From positions 48,977,665-49,041,664 of the forward strand of contig OX419757.1 of the NCBI GenBank assembly GCA_948567375.1: DNA of 64,000 nucleotides. Reading direction: 5' to 3'. Made by a program: the position numbers and the translations under genes. Below, one piece after another: positions 9,147 to 18,404 of this stretch (its first letter is position 1; every line of letters starts with the position of its first letter). The notes beneath the pieces were generated by a model. That model ran no database searches and was not told the DNA's origin. It saw only the letters and a program-made list of their open reading frames with translations. Source of the stretch: Lunularia cruciata (Eukaryota; Streptophyta; Marchantiopsida; Lunulariales; Lunulariaceae).

Positions 9147-9215
9147 GAGGGTAGACCAGTTGGCTAGGGCACCAGTCTAGGAACAAGAGATCTAGGGGTC
9201 AAACCCTGTTGCGCA
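9147..9215 (+). repeat. tRNA-like segment, possible SINE head
   Basis: The plus strand has a box A-like TAGACCAGTTGG (9152-9163), one mismatch from the Pol III consensus, and a box B-like GGTCAAACC (about 9197-9205), with spacing typical of tRNA genes and tRNA-derived SINEs. The cloverleaf is not well formed, so this is not a functional tRNA gene. It is antisense to the host element and lies in its leader. Confidence 0.4.
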
Positions 9216-9377
9216 CAATCTAGCAAGAAAGGCAGATTTTGCCAACCAATGACCAAGATCTACACTAAACTAGCTAGCCTCACGCCAGCAAGCTGGCTTG
9301 CTGGCCCTTCTAGGCCTTCGTAGCCTCTCATAGCCCACAGCCCTATGCCTCGAAGCCTCTTGTTGCCACTTCGAACC

Positions 9378-9478
9378 TCCTCCAAAATTGGCAAAACTTC
9401 TCCAAATCTGCAAAACTCCTCCAAACTAGCGAAACTTCTCCAAATCTGGCCAAACAGGGAAACTCCTCCAAATTTGAC
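9378..9478. repeat. Short minisatellite in the leader
   Basis: Four to five imperfect units of about 19-28 bp, each starting CTCCAAA and containing an AAACT core, follow each other here. They lie in the 5' leader of the methyltransferase element. No coding meaning is apparent. Confidence 0.6.
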
Positions 9479-9891
9479 GTAAAATCTGACGTAAACCCTA
9501 AAGATGGATGTCCGCCAAATCCCCCGCTAACTTTCCACTCGAGCCAAATTGACAAAACGGGTTTTTCCAAATCACAATTTCATGAGAAGAGCTTTCCAAC
9601 TCCACCTTCAATTTCACTTTCTGAGCCCAACTCGCAGCAAATTGGTCCTGCCTTCACCTCCTAAGCTCAAAATCACAACACTGCTCGAAAATTGCTCCTT
9701 CTTTGCTCAAAATTTGGCCAGCGCTTCCGCACACCGTCCGCCTAACTGCCAAATTTGCATCAACTACACGAGCTTCTGCACACTAGGGAAACACAGAACC
9801 TGAATCGAGCTACCACGATCCACCGAGCTTGGAGATACCACCAACACTCAACGTTCTTGCACCCGATTTCCCCCTGACTTCACTTCTCTGA

Positions 9892-10342
9892 TGTAATCAG
9901 ATTGCTTAACACTTTCAACTCAACTCAACTCAGATCAATACTTGATCTGTCACTCTATAAACTGCCAACAACTGGGCACTGATTACAGTCAAGCCACACC
10001 CACTCAAGCATAAAGAATCTAGGTGACGCTCGCCGGCCTCTGTCCACCATAGCCAGGAACTCGAAGGCTCAACATCAGAGAAGTGAGCTCTCTGGAGCTC
10101 ACTTCGAAACTATACCCCCTGGACTTGAGCTAGCCCTGAAACCCTAACGGTCCCGCTGACGGCACACTCGACGGTGCAAACGGTGCAAAGTGACAGTGGG
10201 CCCCACCGTGAAGTCAGTACCCCGAACACAAAATCTAACCGTCGGAAAGTAGTCCCTGAGAAACAGCTAGAATAACTCTAACTACCATCACTGGAACTCC
10301 AGTGTCCGAGCATCTAGATGCGGAACTACAAATGGCGTGACA
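9892..10342 (-). mobile_element. 5' LTR of the methyltransferase element
   Basis: 451 bp, reading TGTCACGCC to GATTACA on the minus strand, so it has the TG/CA ends expected of an LTR. The body 9894-10337 is repeated at 576-1019. The outer end is fixed by the TGCC target duplication. The terminal sequences differ from those of the 3' end, which is unusual because both LTRs are normally copied from one template. Confidence 0.85.
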
Positions 10343-10631
10343 TGCCCTATTAGTAGAAGTGCTCTTTTGGTGATACCTCTATCTAATCTACTTTATCCAT
10401 CATATATAACATCCTTCCAAATGTCACCACTCCGAGTTTCACCTCTAGATCATATGCCTAGCTATTGATTCTAAAGTTTCCAAGCATGTTTTGGTTTTTG
10501 GCCTATTAATAAAAGTACTCTTTTGGTGATACCTCTGTCTGATCTATTTAGTCTAGCATGTATAACATCCTTCCAGATGTTACCAAACCAAATTTCATCT
10601 CTAGATCATTTGTCTAGTTGTTGGTATTACA
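10343..10631 (-). mobile_element. Family R LTR, right part (continuation of 3-469)
   Basis: This piece resumes the LTR at the words CCCTATTAGTAGAAG and ends GGTATTACA, the terminus seen in all family R copies. The first four bases (TGCC, 10343-10346) repeat 466-469 and are the target-site duplication of the inserted element. No family R polypurine tract or coding sequence follows 10631, so a solo LTR is the simplest reading. It is more diverged than the other family R LTRs in the window, which fits an old insertion. Confidence 0.85.
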
Positions 10632-10698
10632 TCAAACCACAACGCAATACCATGTTATTGCTTCTTGTGTGGCTTGGTCTATATAGAAAGGTTGTGCA

Positions 10699-11340
10699 TG
10701 TGCACATGTGAGGTGTATGAGGATGCTAACTTTAGCCAAGGTTTGGTTTCTTCCATTTGATAAGAGTCACTTGAGGCTTCGCGCTCCATTGTCAATGTGC
10801 TTATGAGACATTGGATTATTAATAGGGTGTTTAAACCCAAAACTCAATATAGTAATAGCCAATAATTGTTGGACTCAGTGTTACATAAAAATTGAAAAGG
10901 AATCTTGATTCCAAAGGCTCAAGCACATGTGAGGTGTATGAGAATGCTAACTTTAGTTGAGGTTGGGTTCCTTCCATATGATAAGAGGCAGTTATGTATC
11001 CATTGAGGTTTGGCTCTCCATGGTCATCCCTTAGGATGATGCATTTCTGAGATATTGGATTATTAATAGGGTGTATCAAGCCAAACTCAATTTAGAAATA
11101 GCCAATTGTGCATTGTATTTATGGACTTAATGTTACATTAAAAGTTCCAAGGAATCTTGATAGCAAAATGGTAAAAGTTAGGTTGTGTAGGAGTGATAAT
11201 AAGATTAATTCAAGAATAACAAAGGATGCATTGTGATTGTTGGACTTAATGTTACATAAAGATGCAAAGGAATATTGATATCAATGGTAAAAGCCAGGTC
11301 TTGTAGAAGTGATAATAATATCCATGCTCTTGTAGAGCAA
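10699..11340. repeat. Diverged tandem repeat, period about 220 bp then about 120 bp
   Basis: The block beginning CACATGTGAGGTGTATGAG at about 10699 recurs at about 10923, including ATTGGATTATTAATAGGGTG and GTTACAT. The last part (GTTGGACTTAATGTTACAT to GTGATAATAA) recurs again at about 11230. Divergence is visible, so it is old. No coding potential. Confidence 0.7.
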
Positions 11341-11540
11341 CGAGTGAATGAAATGTGGCACATGTCACTTCCTACTCCATCTTTTAACTCTTAGTTGGCA
11401 ATGCTTTCTAGAGAAAAGTGCTCTCTCTTGCCCACAATTGTCATGCTGATGCAAGCCAAAATATTTCTATAATGGAATGTATGTGTGATTTATAGAGCAT
11501 ATGTAAATAATAAGAGATGACATCCTACTCAGTTACTTAG

Positions 11541-12060
11541 CCAAGTAGCCAAAATAACTCAAGAGTGTTTCTCCCATAGTGGTTGTGAACACAAGTTGGC
11601 CTTTAAGTCATGTACAAGTAGCATTATGGGATCAAGATGCTATCTTGATGTACTATGTGCATTAAAAAATGCATTGTAAGTAGCATTAGCCTCTTAGAGC
11701 TAGAAAACTAAGCACTCAAACAATTCTGACCAGAAGGATTTTATAATGAGAGACAACATTATGTTTTAAATTATATCAATTGGAGGAAAGTATTGGCTTT
11801 ATTAGACACAAATTTTCTCACTATGGTAGTGTTGTAGATCTCTCAACAATCTTTATTAAGAAAGTGTGGTTTTTGGACTTTCTATCTCATGAGGATCAAA
11901 AGGGTGCAAAGAAAAGGTGTACAATTCAAAAGCAAACACTTTTTTGTCACCTTTAGCTTGTCCATGCTTAGATACGCTTTTGGCACAAATCACACTGTTT
12001 TTAATCATTTGGAAGAGCATTACAAGGCTCAACAAGACAAACACTTGAAGATACACCTAG
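11541..12060. repeat. Dispersed repeat of unknown class, copy 1
   Basis: This stretch resembles 13015-13505 in order and content: GGTTGTGAACAC, CTCACTATGGT, CTATCTCATGAGGATCAAAA, GGCACAAATCACACT, AAGGCTCAA. It lies in DNA without recognisable genes. The unit may be a decayed LTR or element interior; I do not recognise it. Confidence 0.5.
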
Positions 12061-12312
12061 TTTCCAACTCTAGTTGCATTTTGGAATACTAGTGTTGCAA
12101 AGCCTTGAAAATCTTGAAAGAGGAGGAGATTGGGAGGGAGGCTTAAATTATGTTCTCTCTTGTTTGTGGTTATCATATAAATGCAAGCACAAAAGATTTT
12201 TATGGTGGGAGGTGCATTTTATATTTGGGGCTTATGTTCTATATGCAAGTGATCATAGATGATATCCAACTCCTTAGACTTATTAGAGTGGCCAACTAAA
12301 CCAAGTATGTTT

Positions 12313-12967
12313 TGTGAGCCAGCTTATCTCTTACTTACAATGAACCTCTGATGTCTATGATAGTAACTTACCATGGACCAAGAAGTTGGGGAACCAAACT
12401 CCATCACATTCCTCCAAAGCTAAAACACCAAGGCAATTCCAAGACTCAAGTCATTGCTCACTAGTAGAACTTAATGAAAAGGAGATATATGTAAATCAAA
12501 GGCTCTTTGTCCTTAGTTTATGTACTTGCAAAATACTTATAAAAAAAGTGATAAATTATCAGAAAGTTTCAATTTACTTTGCAAAAATTCATTTAGAGTC
12601 AAAATTCTAAAGGAATATTTGAACTCTTGGATCTCATCACATAAGCATGTGCTATTATTTTGGTTGAATAACTAAGTCAAAGATTCATTCACATGGGCTA
12701 TCCTTGGACTATAGAAAAGCCCATACCAAAAAGGTTGATGGACCCAAGAATTCTCAATTCTTTCCTCAAAGCCAAACATCTAAGGATAATACAAAATCAA
12801 TATAATAGAATCCAAAATAATAATACCCACTCTTTCAACTTCCTCTAAAATAGAGTCACTTCTACTTGGCTATGAAAACTTTAGTTAAACATGGCTAATT
12901 TTAAATCTTTTTTAAAGTCCATATAAACAATATCTTTCAACTATTTGCAATACTAAACTAAATATCC
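12313..12967 (-). mobile_element. Decayed family S LTR
   Basis: It starts TGTGAGCC and follows the family S LTR (17664-18356) through ATGAACCTCTGATG, CACATGGGCTATCCTTGGACT and AACTAAATATC with many substitutions and small gaps. The expected end (GGGTGTTACA) is missing; the copy is cut where the inverted repeat begins. Same orientation as the complete family S element downstream. Confidence 0.75.
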
Positions 12968-13019
12968 CAATAGAGCATACATACACCAATGCATGTATGC
13001 TCTATTGGGATATTTAGTT
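12956..13019. repeat. Perfect 27-bp inverted repeat (hairpin)
   Basis: 12956-12982 is the exact reverse complement of 12993-13019, with a 10-base spacer. The left arm begins as the tail of the decayed family S LTR (CTAAATATC), and the right arm repeats that tail backwards. This looks like a fold-back made by template switching during replication or repair. AT-rich but with no terminator-like T run. Confidence 0.85.
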
Positions 13020-13505
13020 ATAGTTCTCTTGCGTTGGTTGTGAACTTGGGTTGGCTTTTGATTTGTGCCAAGCTAACAATACAAGGTTCATGATAGATAT
13101 ATATAAATGCACAATGACATAAGCAAAGTGCACTACAAGTAACATTGGCATTTTGGAACCAACCTGAATGGGTCTTTTGTCAATTTTGACCAAGATGTAT
13201 TTGTGATGAGTAATTGCACTATGTTCCAAAGGGTATTGGTAGGAGGAAAGTGATGATTATAGTGTATGTAACTTTTCTTGCTCACTATGATGGTGGTGCT
13301 TGCCTCTCAACTATTTACACAAAGAGAATGCAGATTTTGAACTCTCTATCTCATTAGGATTAAAAGGGTGTAAAGGGAGCATGCAGATTTAGGATAGGTA
13401 CTCATGGGAGCTATATCTATGCTTGTGTATGTTTTAGGCACAAATCACACTATTTTTAGGTATTCCATTGAGCCTAGAAAGGCTCAATGAGAAACACTTT
13501 GAGAA
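13015..13505. repeat. Dispersed repeat of unknown class, copy 2
   Basis: Second, diverged copy of the 11541-12060 unit in the same orientation. Shared words include CTCTATCTCAT, GGATTAAAAGGGTG, GGCACAAATCACACT and AAGGCTCAA. Its left edge coincides with the right arm of the hairpin at 12956-13019. Confidence 0.5.
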
Positions 13506-16500
13506 GATGTTTGGTGGCAGGTCGAGTTACATAAGGCCATGGGGGGATAAAGATCAATCACTTGGCTGATCCTACCATATATTTAATCACTTGGTTGATC
13601 CTAAACTCTTTATAATTTTGATACACAAAAGCTTCAAAGTATCCTCAGTCTACCCAATAGTTTCTTTTTACTTACAATCTAAAATAAGATAATTCTACTT
13701 TTTATGATATGTTTTTGGAAGAACAATCTTGAGACTTGGCACAAGAAATTTTTCACTATGGGTTCCAAATAAGATGTTTTAGTAGATAGATTGTAGATAA
13801 GCTTTTAAATGCTATATAATTTGTCCTAATTTAACTATTATAGCTCAATAGCAAGTATCTTTAGCTTGGTTTGATTTTGTTGCTTTGAACCCCATGTCAA
13901 AAGACTAAACAAAGTACCACTCTTGGTTCTTACTAAATTTTTCAATAGTCTTGGCTGAGGTGTTTAATTAGATATAAGGAACTCTCCAATAACTTATCAC
14001 TCCTTCAACCATTACCTCACATGGAAAAGTTACAACCAATTTGAATGGTAGATGAAACAATCCTTAGATGCTTATGAAAACATTTTTACTCAAGTTTGAT
14101 AGATAAAATCTTGTTCCTTTAAACCTAATGTAACCAAAAATACAAGATAATTTTCTATGAATTGGTCTAAAGCTCTATGGAGTTTAGTACTTGAATTCAT
14201 GACCAATTTTTATATATAGATCAATTGCTAGGTTGGACTACCATTTGAAGTCTACAAACTTATGTTTATTTGATCCAAGACCTTGAATTCTCTCCTTGAG
14301 TACTTCACACTTATATTTACACAAAGGTACACAACCAAGCCACCAACAATGCTACCATATGTTACAACCCACATTGAACTAGAACTTGACAAGTGACCAA
14401 ACCCCTAAGTTGATCATTATCTCCACATGAACATCTTAGTTTCAAGTCTTTTGACGTCAATTGATCATGTCATATTTAGTATTGACTCAAAAGAAGACTA
14501 TTTAAGGCATAGCTTAGATGCAATGAACTTGGAACCAAAATAAACTACCATCCAAACCCAAAAATGATCATTGTGCATAAATTAGAGCTTAATGTGAAAA
14601 GTGAATGGGAAGAGGTAGGTGAAGAGTACCACACATCCCTTTCATTATGCCCACTACTTAGCTTCTACCTTCAACACTCTACCACAACTCAAGACTCTAA
14701 ATACCAAAAACACACACCTCTCTATTGAACCTTCATCACCTATAAAGCTTGTAATTGTATCTTGGATCTTGGGTATGGATGAGTAGTCCACCTCTTTCTC
14801 TTTATAAATGTTGCCTCTCTCTTGTGGCAAAGGAGTACCTTTGGCCTTAATTTTTCAAGATATAGAGTTAGTGATGTTACTTTGAAAAGGTGCTTAAACT
14901 AAGCTTACATTGTAAATAAATTAGTATGGAATAATGCAAAGTCATATTGCATTGGTGCTTGCATCTAAATTATGATTAATATGGACAATATAAAACATTT
15001 TTATATCATGGCTAAAGGTGAAATCCTTGGATTTATGGAAGATGAAATTTTGTGAAATCACTTGTGAAGAAATTTTTCATTATCAAGAACAAGCATTAGG
15101 GGCTTTGAAGATAATCAAATATAGTACTAGTGCCAACTATAAACAATGAAAACTAGGGATCAATAAGTTTTAATGTAATGAATATATTAGCAACTCTTGA
15201 GAAATCAAAGTCCTTGGGTTTTAGGTGGAGTTTGATTATAAGGTAAAACTTATAGGCTTAGTTATAAGGCTAAAACTTTACTTATAAGGCTAAAAATTAT
15301 AATTGATGAAAGTGCACTACCAAGATTGGAGCTTGCAGCTAAATTTTACTCCACATAGGGAAACTTATTAAGTCTAAACATAATAAGGATTGACATATTG
15401 GAGATCTTTCTTGATTCTATGGGTGCATGGCCCTTCTCAATTAGTAGAGTCATTTTTCTAGTTAATTCTATTAGCAAAAAATAACTTAACTAGCTAAGCA
15501 AGGACTTGTCTTTGTGGTCATGATACCATAGGATACATATTAGTCATTAGAGGTAGTTTGATGCTTGTGAAAATAAGTACAATTAGTAAAATTTTGCAAT
15601 AACCAAGTTAAAGATCTTTAGTTAAGTTAGTATGGCTAAGTAAGGAGAGAGATTTAATATTTCATTATTGGATACTCAATGGGATCTCCTAGTAAAACAA
15701 AAATTAGTGTATATTTGAGTGGGACCTCCATCTTGGACTTCGCATGGTCAAATTGACTTGGTATATACAAAGTGTTGAAATCCTCTTGCCTTAACCAACT
15801 TAGATGACCTATGGTCAAGTTGGGTAGATTTGACTTACCTTGGGATATATTGTAATTTTTAATTAGAAGAAAGTTCTAGATACTTAGAAAATATTCTTGG
15901 AAGCTTCCAAAATTAAGCATGTGGAGCCACAAACTCATGTGGTTGCCCATTGAAAAACATTTATTACCTAGGGTAATTTAGAAAAATTAGGGATTTTATC
16001 AAGCCACAAAGGTTCTTACTGTGATATATAAGGTGAGGCTTAAAAGGTGAAAAGAATCCATTCCTCAATGAGCTTAAAGCATAGAGTGAGTGAGTGGAAT
16101 GAGACTTTGTGATATTTCTGTTTGAGAATAACATTACTATGGTGTTGATATTGGAGGAATCTCTAACTCTAGAGGACTCTTTTGTGATTGTGAGAGAAGG
16201 ATAATCTATGTTCACAGTGGTGAACTGCTCCATTGGAGCTCATTTTTTAAGGGTGTTTGCATAAGAGAGAGAATAAGTGACAAGAGGTAAAAATGAAAGA
16301 ATTGGAGAGTGAATGAGAATCATCTCTATATTATTATCCATGATGATGCCTAATAGCAATATGTTTTCCTTCTAGCACATGATAAATATACAACTATCAC
16401 TAGAAGTATCTCTTAGATGAGTGATAGACCTTGCACATTTCTCTTTGCATTTTAGGTCCCATTTTTGGATCCTCTCTAAAAAGAGTGAGGACATGTATTA

Positions 16501-16623
16501 AGTAAAGCTTTAGATTTGTTGAAAGTAGGTTATGATTATACACATATTGAGAATTCTTAAGAAAGAGAGAAAAGTTAATGTTGGAGAAAGAGGGGCCTTT
16601 TTTCTACCTTGTAGTCCACCATT
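13506..16623. other. AT-rich stretch without recognised genes
   Basis: No open frame here resembles a known protein and no LTR family of the window continues into it. Only minor local repetition is visible (TTATAAGGCTAAAA near 15250-15300). It is probably decayed transposon DNA. Confidence 0.6.
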
Positions 16624-17222
16624 ATATCTTGGAGGTGATTATGTAAATCTTGTTCACAAGAAAGAGTGTTGATTCTCAAGTTAAGTATAATTTCCAAGAG
16701 AGAGAATGTAGATTTGGTCCATCAAAATTTTTGTTGACCAAAGAAAGAGAAAGGAGATACCTATAGCCAAAGAAAAAGTAGAGAGATTATTAGGAGATAT
16801 GAAATATAAATCCTTAACATTTTGTGCCTAGGAAAATCCAAAGTTGAGTGAGTTCTCAAAGGAAAAGTGTTACTCTTGAGTTTTCTATATAGAGTCCATT
16901 TTTTCCTTTGTATTTCATCATTTTCCCAAATATCTTGGAGGTGATTATGTACATCTTGTTCACAAGAAAGAGTGTTGATTCTCAAGTTAAGTATAACTGC
17001 CAAGAGAAAGAATGTAGATTTGGTCCATCAAAAATTTTGTTGACCAAAGAAAGAGAAAGGAGATACCTATAGCCAAAGAAAAAGTAGAGAGATTATTAGG
17101 AGATATGAAATATAAATCCTTAACATTTTGTGCCTAGGAAAATCCAAAGTTGAGTGAGTTCTCAAAGGAAAAGTGTTACTCTTGAGTTTTCTATATAGAG
17201 TCCATTTTTTCCATTATTTTCC
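16624..17222. repeat. Near-perfect tandem duplication, period 306 bp
   Basis: 16624-16929 is followed directly by a second copy at 16930-17222, both starting ATATCTTGGAGGTGATTATG and containing CTATAGCCAAAGAAAAAGTA. Only a handful of differences are visible, so the duplication is young compared with its surroundings. It lies just upstream, in coding sense, of the old plus-strand family S relative at 17590, perhaps in its leader. Confidence 0.85.
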
Positions 17223-17589
17223 AAAAAATAAACTGAAGTGTCTACTAGCAAGATAGCCTTCTTGGTAAGCATTGAGAAATAAACTTCCCAAAGTAAGGTG
17301 GACTTTTTGCTAAAGTATAATTTGGGTCAAAGGAGGATTTTGCTGATTTCTCCTCATTTTTATAATCAAATGAGATGAAATTTTGTGAGCACATAGTCTA
17401 GATAAACCAATAGAAGTACAAAAAAATTTTAGAGTCTAGAGTTGAAAAGAAGGAGAGTTGTGAGTTTTGTAAGTTGTAAGAGTCAAATTTTTGAGTGTTT
17501 GGAAAATTTTGTAATCTTTTAGAAAGATAATGAATCTAAGGAGTGATAGAAAGACGTGAAGTGTGAGGTTGTAAGAATTTTTTTGGACC

Positions 17590-17663
17590 TAAATTTATAA
17601 TTTCTAACGCTACTTCAAAGAAAAAAAATCAAATTAGATTTTGAGGAAAGTCAAGTGAAGATC
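17590..17663 (+). pseudogene. Upstream zinc-knuckle ORF of an old family S relative, left half
   Basis: Directly before the inserted element the plus strand encodes KLDFEESQVKI, which aligns with IEFEESVERI in the upstream ORF of the complete family S element. The reading frame is interrupted by the 7.8 kb insertion and resumes after 25500. It is old and frameshifted. The rest of this relative's leader, 17223-17589, holds nothing I recognise. Confidence 0.55.
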
Positions 17664-18356
17664 TGTGAGCCGGCCTGTCTCTCACTCAGGATGAACCTCT
17701 GATGGCTATTATGGTAGCGCACCATGGACTAAGAAGGCAAGGAACCCCAACTCCATCATACTCCTCCAAGGCTAACACTCCAAGACTCAAGACATTTGCT
17801 CACTAGAGAACTCAATGAGAGAGAGATAGTTGCAAATGAAAGGATGATGAGTACCTCCTCACTCCTTGTTTATATACTTGTGAAATAGTTACGTACCAAA
17901 GTTACTAATTACCGTAGTAACTCAAGTTACTAGACTAAAAGTCAAGTAAAGTCAAAAAGTAGAAAGGAATATCCATTCACATGGGCATATTCCCCTAAGC
18001 ATGTGGTCTTATCTTGACCCAACCACTAAAGCAAGGATTCCTTCACATGGGCTATCCTTGGACTAAAGAAGAATCCAAAACAAAAAGGCTTGCGGGCCCA
18101 AGAGTTCTCAACTCTTTCCCCAAAGCCAAACACCTAGGAATAATACCAAGTCAACACACTAAAATCCAAAATAGTGGTGCTCATCTTTTCTACTTCCTCT
18201 AAAGTAAGGTCCCATCTATCTTAGCTATGACTAACTTTAGCTTGCCATGACTAATATAGAACCATCCTTTATCTCTATATAAATAATATCTCTTAAGTAC
18301 TTGTAATACCAAGCTAAATATCACAATACCACACACATGCACAAATGGGTGTTACA
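17664..18356 (-). mobile_element. Family S 3' LTR (693 bp)
   Basis: TGTGAGCC to GTTACA on the plus strand. A minus-strand TATATAAAC (17888-17896) is the likely core promoter. Identical by eye to the right LTR. A 62-codon plus-strand ORF in it is repeated in the other LTR and is not a gene. Confidence 0.92.
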
Positions 18357-18368
18357 TTTACCCCCGGA
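18357..18368 (-). other. Polypurine tract of the family S element
   Basis: The minus strand reads CCGGGGGTAAA directly before the 3' LTR start TGTAACACC, the expected position for plus-strand DNA priming. Confidence 0.65.
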
Positions 18369-18404
18369 CTAAGTTTTCACTTTGTCCTCAAATTGAAGGT
18401 CTCT

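Larger units (their letters stand above)
8648..9891 (-). other. 5' leader of the methyltransferase element
   Basis: About 1.24 kb separate gag from the 5' LTR, and I see no coding sequence in it. Next to the LTR the minus strand reads TCAGAGAAG, which only weakly resembles an initiator-tRNA-Met primer site. The leader holds a tRNA-like segment (9147-9215) and a short minisatellite (9378-9478), listed separately. Confidence 0.6.
470..10342 (-). mobile_element. Ty3/gypsy element encoding a DNA methyltransferase and a PHD finger
   Basis: The element is minus-strand. Its order is 5' LTR (9892-10342), leader, gag with two zinc knuckles, protease, cytosine-5 DNA methyltransferase, reverse transcriptase, RNase H, integrase, PHD finger, polypurine tract and a composite 3' end (470-1132). 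TGCC is duplicated at 466-469 and 10343-10346 and the interrupted LTR resumes exactly, so both ends are certain. The protein domains lie in one frame with five in-frame stops and no frameshift, so the copy looks recently inactivated. It is distinctly less AT-rich than its surroundings. The placement of RNase H and integrase after RT marks it as gypsy rather than copia. Confidence 0.9.

Noticed and set aside
9147-9215. A functional tRNA gene
   Set aside because: The acceptor and anticodon stems do not form well and box B has a mismatch; kept only as a tRNA-like repeat.
9343-9570. 75-codon minus-strand ORF in the leader of the methyltransferase element
   Set aside because: It is produced by the short minisatellite and has no start context or relatives.
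18014-18202. 62-codon ORF repeated identically at 25154-25342 and, nearly so, at 37958-38146
   Set aside because: All three copies lie in family S LTRs; the repetition reflects the LTR and not a conserved gene.
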